Under the pieces are notes generated by a model that saw only the letters and a list, made by a program, of their open reading frames with translations, did not search any database and was not told the origin of the DNA. Positions 19,216 to 27,153 of a stretch of DNA of 64,000 nucleotides are shown here, one piece after another. Position numbers and translations under genes: made by a program. This DNA is from Rhizobiaceae bacterium (GTDB lineage Bacteria > Pseudomonadota > Alphaproteobacteria > Rhizobiales > Rhizobiaceae). Location of the stretch: the NCBI GenBank assembly GCA_028279875.1, contig JANQMU010000016.1:1-64000 (forward strand). The letters are read 5' to 3'. How positions within the stretch are numbered: position 1 is the first letter of the stretch; each line of letters starts with the position of its first letter.

Positions 19216-22200
19216 TTTCCGGTTTCTTCATCGACCGGCCGAATTTTGCCATCGTCATCGCGCTGTTCTCGGCCCTGGTCGGCCTGATTGCCGTTCGATT
19301 GATCCCGATCGCCCAGTATCCCGACATCGCGCCGCCGGAGATCTTTGTCAGCGCCAGCTATCCCGGCGCCAACGCCGCGCTGGTGCAAGACACCGTTGCA
19401 ACGCCGATCGAGCAGGTGGTCAACGGCGTCGAAGACATGCTCTACATGTCGTCTTCGAGCTCTAATGACGGCAGTTACCAGCTTCAGGTCACCTTCAGGA
19501 TCGGCACCGATCCCGATATCGCCGCGGTCAATGTGCAGAACAGGATTTCGATGGCCGATTCGATTCTGCCGTCGGCCGTGACGCAGCAGGGAGTGCAGAC
19601 ATCGAAGCAGTTCGGCGACATGCTGATGGTCATCAACCTGCTGTCCACAAACGACGCTCAGGATGAGCTCTATCTGAGCAATTACGCGACCGATGTCGTC
19701 CAGGATTCCCTTGCCCGGATCAGCGGCGTCGGAAACGTCAACCAGTTCGGCGACCATGAATACAGCATGCGCGTGTGGATGCAGCCCGACAAGATGGCGG
19801 CGCTGAACATCACCGCCAGCGATCTCGCGACGGCCATCGAGAACCAGAATGTCGAGGCCGCCGCCGGGCAGGTGGGCGCACCGCCCTTCGGATCCGGCAA
19901 AACCGACTTTCAGTTTACGCTGGAGGCCAAGGGCCTGCTCGATACGGTCGAGGAATTCGAAAACATCATCGTCTCGGCCGGTTCAGACAGTTCCATCGTC
20001 CGCCTGAAGGATGTCGCGCGGATCGAGCTGGGCTCGCAAGACTATTCAGCCACGTCCAGGATGAACAACCGCGCAACGGCCGCCATCGCCATTTTCCAGG
20101 AGAGCGGTGCGAATGCGCTGGACGTCGCCGATGCGGTCGTGGCGGAAATGGAACGGCTGAAGAAACAGTTTCCGGCCGGCATGCGCTACGAGATCACGTT
20201 CGACGTGACCGATGCGGTCCGCGTGTCCATTGACGACATCATCTTCACACTGGGAGTAACGACGCTCCTGGTGATCGGTGTGACATTCCTGTTCCTTTTG
20301 AGTGTCCGGGCGACGATCGTCCCGGCCATCGCCATCCCGGTCTCCCTGCTCGGCGCCGTGGCGCTTGCCTATCTGGTCGGTTTCAGCGCCAATATGATCA
20401 CCCTCTTCGCCATTGTGCTGGCCATTACCCTGGTTGTCGACGACGCCATCGTCATCATCGAGAACGCCCAGCGGATCATGGAGGAGGAGGACTTGGATCC
20501 GCGCGCGGCGACGCGCAAGGCCATGGGCCAGGTGACCCGGCCCATCATCGCCACCACATTCGTTCTGGCGGCCGTTTTCGTCCCGGTATGCTTTTTCCCC
20601 GGCGTCACCGGCAGGATCTACTTCCAGTTCGCCCTGACCATCGTCTTCGCCTTCGCCCTGTCCGGCATCAACGCGCTGACCCTCGGACCGGCCCTGTGTT
20701 CCATACTGCTGACCCGCTCCACCGGCAAACCCAAAGGCATGCTGCGGGTCGTCCCGCGCTTCGTCGAAAGGGTGCGCGATCTCTATGTCCGCCTTGTCGG
20801 TTTCATGCTCCGGCACATGGCGATTTCGCTGCTGATCGTCGCCGCTTTTGCTGCGGCCACCGTCTATATGTTTCGCACCGTGCCGACCGGCTTCGTGCCC
20901 ACCGAGGACAGCGGCGCGCTGCTCGCCAGCATCCAGCTGCCGGACGGCGCGTCCTTGCAGCGCACCGAGGCCGTAATGGAGAAGGTGACGGAACTGACCC
21001 GCGATGTGCCCGGTGTCGCCCAGGTGATGACAGTGTCCGGCAACAGCATCGTGGCCGGCTCCCGGTCGAATGCCGGGATGGCCATTTTCCGGCTGACGCC
21101 GTGGGACGAGCGCAAGACGCCGCAGCTGCAATGGCAGGCCATCCTTGCCAGTCTCAAGACGAAGATCGACACATTGCCGGAGGCGACCGGCTTTGTCTTT
21201 GCCCCGCCGGCCATCCACGGCGTCGGATCGACGGGCGGTATTTCGGCGCAGTTGCTGGACTATTCCAACGGCGATGTCGCCGATCTGGAAGCGGCGAAAA
21301 CGGCTCTGGTCACGGCCATGAACCGGGCGCCGGAATTTGCCCAGGCCTTCAGCAGCTTTACCGCCAACACGCCGCAATATTCCCTTGCCGTCGACCGCGA
21401 CCGGGCCGAAGCGCTTGGTGTCGATATCAGCGACATCTTTACCGCGCTTCAGGCCAGTCTGAGTTCGCTCTACGTCAACAATTTCATCAAGGACGGGCGT
21501 GTCCACTGGGTGGTGATTTCGGCCGATGCGGATTATCGCCAGTCGGTGCAGGACATCGAGAGCATCTATGTCAACAACGCCGATGGCGAGTCGCTGCCGT
21601 TGCGGACGTTGATCAGCAAGGAGCCGGCGCTCGGAGCGGAAACGATCTATCGCTACGACCTTTACCAGACCGCAGCGATCAACGGCGAGCTGGCCGACGG
21701 CGTCAGCACCGGCGAGGCGATTGCCGCCCTGCGGAGGATCGCCGATGAAACCCTGCCCGACCAGTACGGCATCGCCTGGACCGGCGTGACCCTGCAGGAG
21801 GTGAAGGCCGGCGAGCTTGTCGTCTGGATTCTGCTTCTCGCCTTCATCTTCGCCTATCTGTGCCTTGTGGCGCAGTATGAGAGCTGGACCCTGCCGGCCG
21901 CGGTGATGGTCTCGACCATCTTCGCCGTCTTCGGAGCGCTGCTGCCGCTCACCTTCGTGACGGGGCTCGACAACAATATCTACACCCAGATCGGCATGGT
22001 GCTGCTCATCGGGCTGGCGGCGAAGAAGGCCATCATGGTCGTCGAATTCGCCAAGGTTCGGCGCGAGCAGGGCGCCGGCATCCACGAGGCGGCGCTCGCT
22101 GCCGCGAGGCTCCGCTTCCGGCCGGTCACCATGACCGGCCTGTGCTTCATTGTCGGTGTGCTGCCACTGGTCCTGTCGAGCGGCGCGGGAGCCGCCGGAC

Positions 22201-22367
22201 GCATGTCCATCGGCTATCCGGTCTTCTTCGGCATGATCATCGACAGCACCATCGGCCTCGTGATGATCCCGGTTCTCTACGCGGCTTTCCAGACGATGCG
22301 CGAAAAGGTCGCCGCCCGCTTTGCCGGCAAGCCGGCCGGTCAGTCTGCCCATGGTGACACGATCTAA
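19212..22367 (+). CDS. RND multidrug efflux transporter, inner-membrane subunit (AcrB/MexB, HAE1 type)
   Basis: A 1051-residue proton-driven pump with the two-fold RND layout: TM1 at the N-terminus, a periplasmic porter domain (~35-335), TM2-6, a second porter domain (~555-870) and TM8-12. The proton-relay pair DD is in 'LVVDDAIVIIENAQRI', and the matching Lys is likely in 'LAAKKAIMVVEFAK'. 'FIDRPNFAIVIAL' opens the protein as in AcrB. It is translationally coupled to the adaptor at 18100. HAE1 pumps export hydrophobic and amphiphilic compounds; the real substrates are unknown. No adjacent regulator is seen. Confidence 0.95.
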   Translation: MISGFFIDRPNFAIVIALFSALVGLIAVRLIPIAQYPDIAPPEIFVSASYPGANAALVQDTVATPIEQVVNGVEDMLYMSSSSSNDGSYQLQVTFRIGTDPDIAAVNVQNRISMADSILPSAVTQQGVQTSKQFGDMLMVINLLSTNDAQDELYLSNYATDVVQDSLARISGVGNVNQFGDHEYSMRVWMQPDKMAALNITASDLATAIENQNVEAAAGQVGAPPFGSGKTDFQFTLEAKGLLDTVEEFENIIVSAGSDSSIVRLKDVARIELGSQDYSATSRMNNRATAAIAIFQESGANALDVADAVVAEMERLKKQFPAGMRYEITFDVTDAVRVSIDDIIFTLGVTTLLVIGVTFLFLLSVRATIVPAIAIPVSLLGAVALAYLVGFSANMITLFAIVLAITLVVDDAIVIIENAQRIMEEEDLDPRAATRKAMGQVTRPIIATTFVLAAVFVPVCFFPGVTGRIYFQFALTIVFAFALSGINALTLGPALCSILLTRSTGKPKGMLRVVPRFVERVRDLYVRLVGFMLRHMAISLLIVAAFAAATVYMFRTVPTGFVPTEDSGALLASIQLPDGASLQRTEAVMEKVTELTRDVPGVAQVMTVSGNSIVAGSRSNAGMAIFRLTPWDERKTPQLQWQAILASLKTKIDTLPEATGFVFAPPAIHGVGSTGGISAQLLDYSNGDVADLEAAKTALVTAMNRAPEFAQAFSSFTANTPQYSLAVDRDRAEALGVDISDIFTALQASLSSLYVNNFIKDGRVHWVVISADADYRQSVQDIESIYVNNADGESLPLRTLISKEPALGAETIYRYDLYQTAAINGELADGVSTGEAIAALRRIADETLPDQYGIAWTGVTLQEVKAGELVVWILLLAFIFAYLCLVAQYESWTLPAAVMVSTIFAVFGALLPLTFVTGLDNNIYTQIGMVLLIGLAAKKAIMVVEFAKVRREQGAGIHEAALAAARLRFRPVTMTGLCFIVGVLPLVLSSGAGAAGRMSIGYPVFFGMIIDSTIGLVMIPVLYAAFQTMREKVAARFAGKPAGQSAHGDTI

Positions 22368-22471
22368 AAGGGGGCGTGGACCCTTTCAAGTTCTTCGGGA
22401 ACGGCTACACTGGACCTGACCGGGTGGCAGCCATGGCCCGGAACAAAACAATCGGACGAAGGTGCTGACCC

Positions 22472-22906
22472 GTGGCGCGGCGCAGGAAAAGCTGGACCGA
22501 AAAACTGAACGAGCCCGGCGAGCACCAGGTGACGCGGATCGACAAGGACCTGGCCGGTATGAAATCCGGCCAGATGATTCTGATCGCGACGCCGAAGATC
22601 GTCGAGGACTATATCCGCAACATCCCGCCGGGTGGCCGCGTCAGCCTGGCGCAGATGCGGACGGATCTTGCCAGGCGCTTCGGCGCCGACGCGACCTGTC
22701 CGCTGACCGCCGGAATATTCCTGCGCATCGTTGCCGAAGCCGCCCATGAAGCCCATGAAGCCGGCGCGCAATTGTCGGACATCCCGCCGGTTTGGCGGAT
22801 GATCGACGAGAAATCCCCAACCCTGCGCAAACTGTCATTCGATCCGGGCTACATGCTGGAAATGCGGGATCTGGAGGCCCGCGAAAACGGTACGGGCGGG
22901 AGCTGA
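22472..22906 (+). CDS. MGMT/Ada DNA-binding-fold family protein
   Basis: A 144-residue protein resembling the family annotated as 'MGMT family protein': a basic N-terminus (ARRRKSWTEKLNEPGE), a central 'IPPGGRVSLAQMRTDLARRFGADATCPLTAGIFLRI', and a 'PPVWRMI' segment. The fold is that of the C-terminal DNA-binding domain of O6-alkylguanine-DNA alkyltransferase. The methyl-acceptor PCHR motif is absent; the only central Cys is in 'TCPLT', so a standard alkyltransferase reaction is not expected. The start is a GTG at 22472. It may recognise DNA, but the role is unknown. It is alone between the RND genes and the flavodoxin-fold gene. Confidence 0.6.
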   Translation: MARRRKSWTEKLNEPGEHQVTRIDKDLAGMKSGQMILIATPKIVEDYIRNIPPGGRVSLAQMRTDLARRFGADATCPLTAGIFLRIVAEAAHEAHEAGAQLSDIPPVWRMIDEKSPTLRKLSFDPGYMLEMRDLEARENGTGGS

Positions 22907-23134
22907 GCCGTCACCGGAAACCATGATCCTGGCGGAACCCCGCCCAGTCAAATGCATCAGGGTAATCACGGAACGCTGTGAACCGGTTCGCAGGCTCCGC
23001 CGGGTTCCGACACAAGGTTATCATGATCTATGAATTTGCGCGGCCGCGCGCCAATTTCATTGTAACCGCCGGGCTCCGTGCTGCATCAAAGACGGACCAA
23101 GACGAAGCCGGCACAGCTGATGAGGGAAAACGCC

Positions 23135-23881
23135 ATGGCACTCAACGACATTCAAAACAGGCATTGCACCACCAGCAGATGGGATTTCAGCGACCTCAAC
23201 GCATTGTTCATCAACTGTACGCTGAAACGGTCTCCGCAGATGTCCCACACCGACGGGCTGGCGCGGATTTCGCAGGAGATCATGGAAAAGAACGGCGTTT
23301 CCGTCGAAACCGTCCGGGCGGTCGATCATCCGATCGCCACCGGCGTGATGCCGGACATGCGCGAGCATGGATGGGCTGAAGATGCCTGGCCCGAGATCTT
23401 TGAAAAGGTGAAGGCCGCGGAGATACTCGTCTTGCTGTCGCCGATCTGGCTGGGCGAAAAATCATCCGTCTGCACCACCGTGATCGAACGCCTCTACGGC
23501 AACTCGTCGCAACTGAACGATGCCGGTCAATACGCCTATTACGGGCGCGTCGGCGGCTGTCTGATCACCGGAAACGAGGATGGTGCAAAACACTGCGCGA
23601 TGAACATCCTCTATTCGCTGCAGCATCTGGGCTATGTCATCCCGCCGCAGGCCGACGCGGCATGGCTCGGCGAAGCCGGCCCCGGACCATCCTATATGGA
23701 CGACGGCTCGGGCGGCCCTGAAAATGACTTCACCAACCGCAATACCACCTTCATGACCTGGAACCTCCTGCACATGGCGCGCATGATCAAGGACGCCGGC
23801 GGAATCCCGGCCCACGGAAACCAGCGTTCGGAATGGGATGCCGGCTGCCGGTTCGATTTCGAAAACCCGGAATATCGGTGA
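23135..23881 (+). CDS. Flavodoxin-fold NAD(P)H-dependent oxidoreductase
   Basis: A 248-residue protein with the NADPH-dependent FMN reductase fold. 'NALFINCTLKRSP' is the phosphate-binding loop after strand 1, 'ILVLLSPIWLGEKSS' matches the second flavin contact loop, and 'GGCLITGNEDGAKHCAMNI' the third. Members reduce quinones, azo or nitro compounds or metals with FMN as cofactor. I chose the ATG at 23135 because GAGGGAAA lies 6 bp upstream; longer starts at 23078 and 23120 exist. There is no signal peptide, so it is cytoplasmic. The C-terminal ~60 residues (YMDDGSGGPENDF) are not a recognised domain. Confidence 0.8.
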   Translation: MALNDIQNRHCTTSRWDFSDLNALFINCTLKRSPQMSHTDGLARISQEIMEKNGVSVETVRAVDHPIATGVMPDMREHGWAEDAWPEIFEKVKAAEILVLLSPIWLGEKSSVCTTVIERLYGNSSQLNDAGQYAYYGRVGGCLITGNEDGAKHCAMNILYSLQHLGYVIPPQADAAWLGEAGPGPSYMDDGSGGPENDFTNRNTTFMTWNLLHMARMIKDAGGIPAHGNQRSEWDAGCRFDFENPEYR

Positions 23882-23926
23882 ACCGGAATGGTGGTCGGGT
23901 ACCGCGCCCAGTGCGGCTAAAGTGCC

Positions 23927-24334
23927 TTAACGGATGACGTGCACCGCGCACTGGGCATGACGAACCACCCGAGCAGCGGTTGAGCCAAGGAAATAGTCCT
24001 CAATTCCCGGCCGGTGCGATGCAATGATGATGCAGTCGATACCGTTCTCTTCGGCAAAGTCGACGATGAAGCGTCCCGGATGCCCGGATTCAAGGCGCAC
24101 CGAGGCGCCCGGAAGGGCAGCAGCAGACTGCTTCAGGGCCATCTCGACCTCGTTGTGCGATTTGGTCATGACATCTTCGGGCAGTTGTGATGCGATGAAG
24201 GTCGGTATGGTCTCCATCACATGCAACACCGTAAATTGAGCATCCTCATCCGCAAGCTTCTGCGCCACACGATAGGATGCCTTTGTATCGTGTTCCTCAT
24301 CAATGACCACCGGTATAAGGATGTTCTTGTACAT
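23927..24334 (-). CDS. Universal stress protein (UspA family)
   Basis: A 135-residue single-domain Usp. The N-terminal strand 'YKNILIPVV' and the C-terminal ATP-binding motif 'SHRPGIEDYFLGSTAARVVRHA' (G-x2-G-x9-G-S/T type) place it in the nucleotide-binding branch. GGGAG lies about 8 bp before the ATG at 24334; a longer reading from 24367 lacks this. About 70 bp upstream is a perfect TTGA-N6-TCAA box at activator spacing (24376-24417), so induction under low oxygen by an FNR/FixK-type regulator is likely. Confidence 0.92.
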   Translation of the reverse strand: MYKNILIPVVIDEEHDTKASYRVAQKLADEDAQFTVLHVMETIPTFIASQLPEDVMTKSHNEVEMALKQSAAALPGASVRLESGHPGRFIVDFAEENGIDCIIIASHRPGIEDYFLGSTAARVVRHAQCAVHVIR

Positions 24335-24375
24335 GGCCTGTCTCCCGCTGACTGGTTTCAAGAGCATATATATCC

Positions 24376-24417
24376 ACTATCGCGCATGCCGTCGTCACGC
24401 TCTTTGACCTGGCTCAA
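24376..24417 (-). promoter_or_regulatory. FNR/FixK-type box and -10 element upstream of the usp gene
   Basis: On the reverse strand TTGAGCCAGGTCAA (24404-24417) is a perfect TTGA-N6-TCAA half-site pair, the consensus of FNR, FixK and Anr proteins. A -10-like GATAGT lies at 24376-24381. The box centre is 29.5 bp from its upstream edge, which puts the box at -41.5, the class II activator position. The usp start codon is about 35 bp further on. Seen directly; activation is inferred from known geometry. Confidence 0.65.
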
Positions 24418-24564
24418 TGTGCCATTGAAAGCCGGCCCAAGCGACCCGTGTTGTCGCAACAGCTTGCTCAGGTGCTGCTGTGACGGCTCCTGTCACCACC
24501 ACTGGAGTGATCTCGCCGGTGCGGCTGATGTGCCGGCGGCTGCTTGTTTATCTCACATACTTGA

Positions 24565-24852
24565 TCACACAAGCTCCACGCTCAATGACCTCCCAACGGC
24601 CGATGCGGCTTTCACTAGCGTATCAAGCTGCACACGATCATTCTCGGGATCGAGCAATCTTGAAAGCTGTGACGCACTGGTTTTCATGCGCCGTGCCATC
24701 TCTGACTTCGTGATGTGTTGCGTTTTCATTTCATGTTCAATTTGCAAGGCAACCGTGCGCTTGATAGCAACCGCTCTCACGTCTTCGGCAATAGTTTCTC
24801 CTTGCAGCATGTCGGCAAATGAACTGCCAATATGCGGGTTCTCATTTTTCAA
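24565..24852 (-). CDS. XRE-type helix-turn-helix antitoxin (orphaned)
   Basis: A 95-residue protein with a C-terminal Cro/CI-type HTH (HITKSEMARRMKTSASQLSRLL, split here over ~45-66) and 'DTLVKAASAVGRSLSVEL', as in antitoxins paired with RelE/HigB- or Gp49-like toxins. The start codon is a TTG at 24852 that overlaps the stop of a degraded toxin frame (24842-24844), the typical coupling of toxin-antitoxin operons. With the toxin broken, it may now act only as a DNA-binding protein or cross-antitoxin. The base composition is lower in GC than the housekeeping genes, suggesting transfer. Confidence 0.75.
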   Translation of the reverse strand: MKNENPHIGSSFADMLQGETIAEDVRAVAIKRTVALQIEHEMKTQHITKSEMARRMKTSASQLSRLLDPENDRVQLDTLVKAASAVGRSLSVELV

Positions 24853-25000
24853 GGTTCTGAACCTCCGTCATCCTGGTCACGGCCAATTTCAATTCTTTAG
24901 GCGGTGTCTTTTGGACCTTCTTAATGAAGCCGTGCAAAAGCACCCGTGCTATGCGCCCTGATAAGAGGTTGGAACGAACTTCATGAAGTCTCGTATTACC
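24842..25000 (-). pseudogene. Remnant of a Gp49/HigB-like toxin gene
   Basis: Reading leftward from about 25000, one frame gives 'TRLHEVRSNLLSGRIARV' joined directly to 'LLHGFIKKVQKTPPKELKLA' and ends at the TGA at 24842-24844. These two blocks match the core and the C-terminal part of phage-derived Gp49-like (HigB/RelE) toxins, but the ~10-12 residues normally between RIARV and LLHGF are missing and the N-terminal half is absent (an in-frame TAA lies at 25001-25003). The first ATG after the promoter, at 24985, opens a different frame that stops after 11 codons. I read it as a toxin inactivated by deletion with its antitoxin (24565) kept. The family match is from memory of the motif pattern. 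Confidence 0.6.
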
Positions 25001-25004
25001 TTAT

Positions 25005-25033
25005 ATGGTATACCGCAAGAGATAATTTGTCAA
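25005..25033 (-). promoter_or_regulatory. Promoter and possible autoregulatory operator of the broken toxin-antitoxin unit
   Basis: On the reverse strand: -35 TTGACA (25028-25033), 17-bp spacer, -10 TACCAT (25005-25010). An imperfect dyad TACC-ATATAA-GGTA overlaps and follows the -10 (24997-25010), as expected for a toxin-antitoxin operator. It would transcribe the toxin remnant and the antitoxin at 24565. Confidence 0.6.
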
Positions 25034-25188
25034 GATTCCTAGTCTGTCGAACAAGGCACGGAATCTGTGTGAATGGGGAGAGATCGCATGAAGAAATTTG
25101 CAATCTGCGTGAATTTGAATGTCTTGTAATTCTAAACAACTACACGATTTATTATCATTGTCCTGCTGTCTGATGCGTGATGCTTGTG

Positions 25189-25482
25189 CTATGCAGGCAT
25201 ATATTTCATCACATCAATTTCCTGCTCTCTCTGCCGCATCTGAAACGCATCGTAGCGGGCCTGCATCCTAAGCAGCGTGTCCATCTTGACGCCGAAAGCC
25301 TTTTCCACACGCAATGCCATTTCAGGAGATAGCTTGGCGTTCTCATTAAGCAGGTTGGACAAGGCGGGACGGCCCACGCCCAACACACCGGCAGCATCGG
25401 TTACGGACAGATCATCGGGCAAGACAGAGCGCTTGATAAACCCGCCCGGATGAACCGCTTTCATTCCTATCTTGATCGCCAT
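25189..25482 (-). CDS. higA: HigA-family antitoxin
   Basis: A 97-residue antitoxin of the HigA/VapI type: 'VHPGGFIKRSVLPDDLSVTD' followed by the HTH 'AAGVLGVGRPALSNLLNENA' and 'LSPEMALRVEKAFGVKMDTLL'. AGGAG lies before the ATG. It is the second gene of a toxin-first operon with HigB (25504), with a 20-bp gap, the usual higBA order. It should neutralise HigB and repress the operon. Confidence 0.92.
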   Translation of the reverse strand: MAIKIGMKAVHPGGFIKRSVLPDDLSVTDAAGVLGVGRPALSNLLNENAKLSPEMALRVEKAFGVKMDTLLRMQARYDAFQMRQREQEIDVMKYMPA

Positions 25483-25503
25483 TACTCGTACTCCTTCTGC
25501 ATG

Positions 25504-25794
25504 TCAGTGGTAATCTTCATAATCAACGTCATAAAGCTCGTTGATTTCCTCATCGTGCCTGAACGTGATCCGCCAGTTGGCCGTGACATGAAAGCTGTAT
25601 GTCCCGGCGCGGTTCCCGCTCAGACGATGCGGTTTGTATTTTTGGAGATCGAAAACCTCATCAATGCTCTCTATGTCGATCAGAAATGCAATGATGTCCG
25701 CTATCTTCGCCACGTTGCCTTGCGGCAATCCCTTGGAATTGTTTTTCTCGATAAAGTTCCGCAGACCCTTATGGCGAATGTTTCGAATCTCCAT
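25504..25794 (-). CDS. higB: HigB-family (RelE-like) toxin
   Basis: A 96-residue RelE-superfamily toxin: 'IRNIRHKGLRNFIEKN' at the N-terminus, 'YKPHRLSGNRAGTYSFHV' and 'NWRITFRHDE' before a C-terminal 'LYDVDYEDYH'. Proteins of this type cut mRNA at the ribosome. The preferred ATG (25794) gives the family length; a longer frame to 25836 has no family match. A -10-like TACAAT (reverse strand, 25811-25816) lies just upstream, with a weak -35. It appears complete, so the module is probably active. Confidence 0.9.
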   Translation of the reverse strand: MEIRNIRHKGLRNFIEKNNSKGLPQGNVAKIADIIAFLIDIESIDEVFDLQKYKPHRLSGNRAGTYSFHVTANWRITFRHDEEINELYDVDYEDYH

Positions 25795-25836
25795 ACATTC
25801 ACCATAGCAGATTGTATCCCGTAACGCAACAGGCAA

Positions 25837-26577
25837 CGATTATGGTAATGCATCCAAGGGCCTCCCTTGGTCGTGGTCCAGCGCCGAAAGCGCTGGCGGC
25901 ATCCAATCGGCAGACGGTTGGCCGATGATTTTCATGGGCACGGGCAGGCTCTTGAATTTGGTTAAGGGGAAAGCCTCTCATTTCGGTCAAACGGAAAGCC
26001 GTTTGTGCATGAATCGGTGCTGGTGGAGAGGCAAGTCTCCAAGTCCTGCGAGTGATGAACCGACGATACGGTTCGCTGGCGTGTGCAGGCTCAATGCCGA
26101 TAAGCGCCGCGCGGGAAAGGATGCAATGGGAAACCGAAGGGGTTACCCTCGCCAAGATTGCGTGTACTACACGCACATCTTGCGCGTAGCGGAAAGTCAG
26201 GTCTCAAGGGCAGGCCGTCTACTGCAAGATGCCATTCCAGTGAGTTCTCAATGAGACATACACGCCTCGTTCGGTCCGGGTTATGGTCGCGCGAACCAGG
26301 CCACAACTTTCACTGGAAGCGCTGGACAGACTTTGGTAGACCAGCGCTGCACTCCGCAAATTCGGGTGTGGGGATCGCCGGCCCCGAAAGGTACAGGGAC
26401 GGCAAACGCCCTTGCCAACCTCCTTGGTATTATTGCCTGTGCGCATTCGGCTTACTGCCGGCTGACGCGGCTATGTCCAGGGGTGCACCTAAAATCCGCG
26501 TATGAGTGCCTTTGCTCTCATTCTGGCGACATCCGGCTTTTCGAAGCTGAATCATGCCAGAAGGGGACTTGGGGCAG
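25837..26577. other. Gene-poor segment with perfect hairpins
   Basis: About 740 bp without a convincing coding region; the open frames on both strands are short and show no recognisable motif. It holds several perfect inverted repeats: CCAGCGC-CGAAA-GCGCTGG (25878-25896), GAACCG-N6-CGGTTC near 26060, GCGTGTA-C-TACACGC near 26160, and AGCGCTGG-N15-CCAGCGCT (26318-26348). I looked for tmRNA, RNase P RNA, 6S RNA and group II intron landmarks and found none that hold. It could be eroded island DNA or an unrecognised structured RNA. Confidence 0.5.
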
Positions 26578-26673
26578 ATGCTAAAGGCAATCATTTCAGC
26601 GCTTATTCTATTCGCTGCGATTCAGGCTGAAAGCGCACAGGCAGAGACATTCAATTACAAGGAAAGACAGTGA
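26578..26673 (+). CDS. Short putative secreted peptide or truncated gene start
   Basis: A 31-codon frame from an ATG at 26578 that begins like a complete signal peptide (LKAIISALILFAAIQAESAQA) and stops ten residues later. Either it is the 5' remnant of a truncated exported protein or a small peptide gene. GGGGCAG lies just upstream and could serve as a ribosome-binding site. It lies in the gene-poor patch next to tRNA-Ala. There is no other support, so this is a weak call. Confidence 0.3.
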   Translation: MLKAIISALILFAAIQAESAQAETFNYKERQ

Positions 26674-26948
26674 GCCTAAATCACTGGTTCACTGTTTTGG
26701 AATGACTGAAAAAGCCGCGAATGCCGGGAAGCCGCTTGCTTCCTTTGACTCGATGTGTCGAACCGCTTGCGCTTTCCTCGCAAACTCTTGGAAATTATGG
26801 GATTCCGGGCAATTTGAGTATAGGAGAACGGTGTTGCGACTGGTCTTTCCGGGGCGCGTTGCCTACTGCCCAAATAGCGGTTATCGAACCGCCGAAATAG
26901 CGGAGCCTTTCAGGCTTTTGAGGGGTTTTAGTGGCCGAAAGGATGTTT

Positions 26949-27024
<76 letters not shown>

Positions 27025-27153
27025 ATGTTCCGGTGTTCCGGATGCGGCGGGCCTGGGTGGCCGGCCGATTGTGCGGTTTTCTAGAACCGCTTGCCTTGGA
27101 TATCAAGGCCTAAATGCGACGGCAGCCTTGAAAATCGGCGCGCCCGTGCCTGT

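Noticed and set aside
20046..22352. A 768-codon open frame on the - strand
   Set aside because: Antisense to the RND pump; the composition is rich in Arg, His, Gly and Asp as expected of a shadow frame, and there is no family motif.
25837..26577. tmRNA, RNase P RNA, 6S RNA or a group II intron
   Set aside because: None of the needed landmarks (tmRNA GGxTTCGAC core, RNase P GAGGAAAGTCC and ACAGAA, a proper domain V with flanking GTGYG start) are present.
24368..26948. A tRNA-borne attachment site with direct repeats
   Set aside because: I searched by eye for a second copy of the tRNA-Ala 3' end (TGGTGGAGCCAAGGGGAG in + orientation) and found none, so attL/attR cannot be called.
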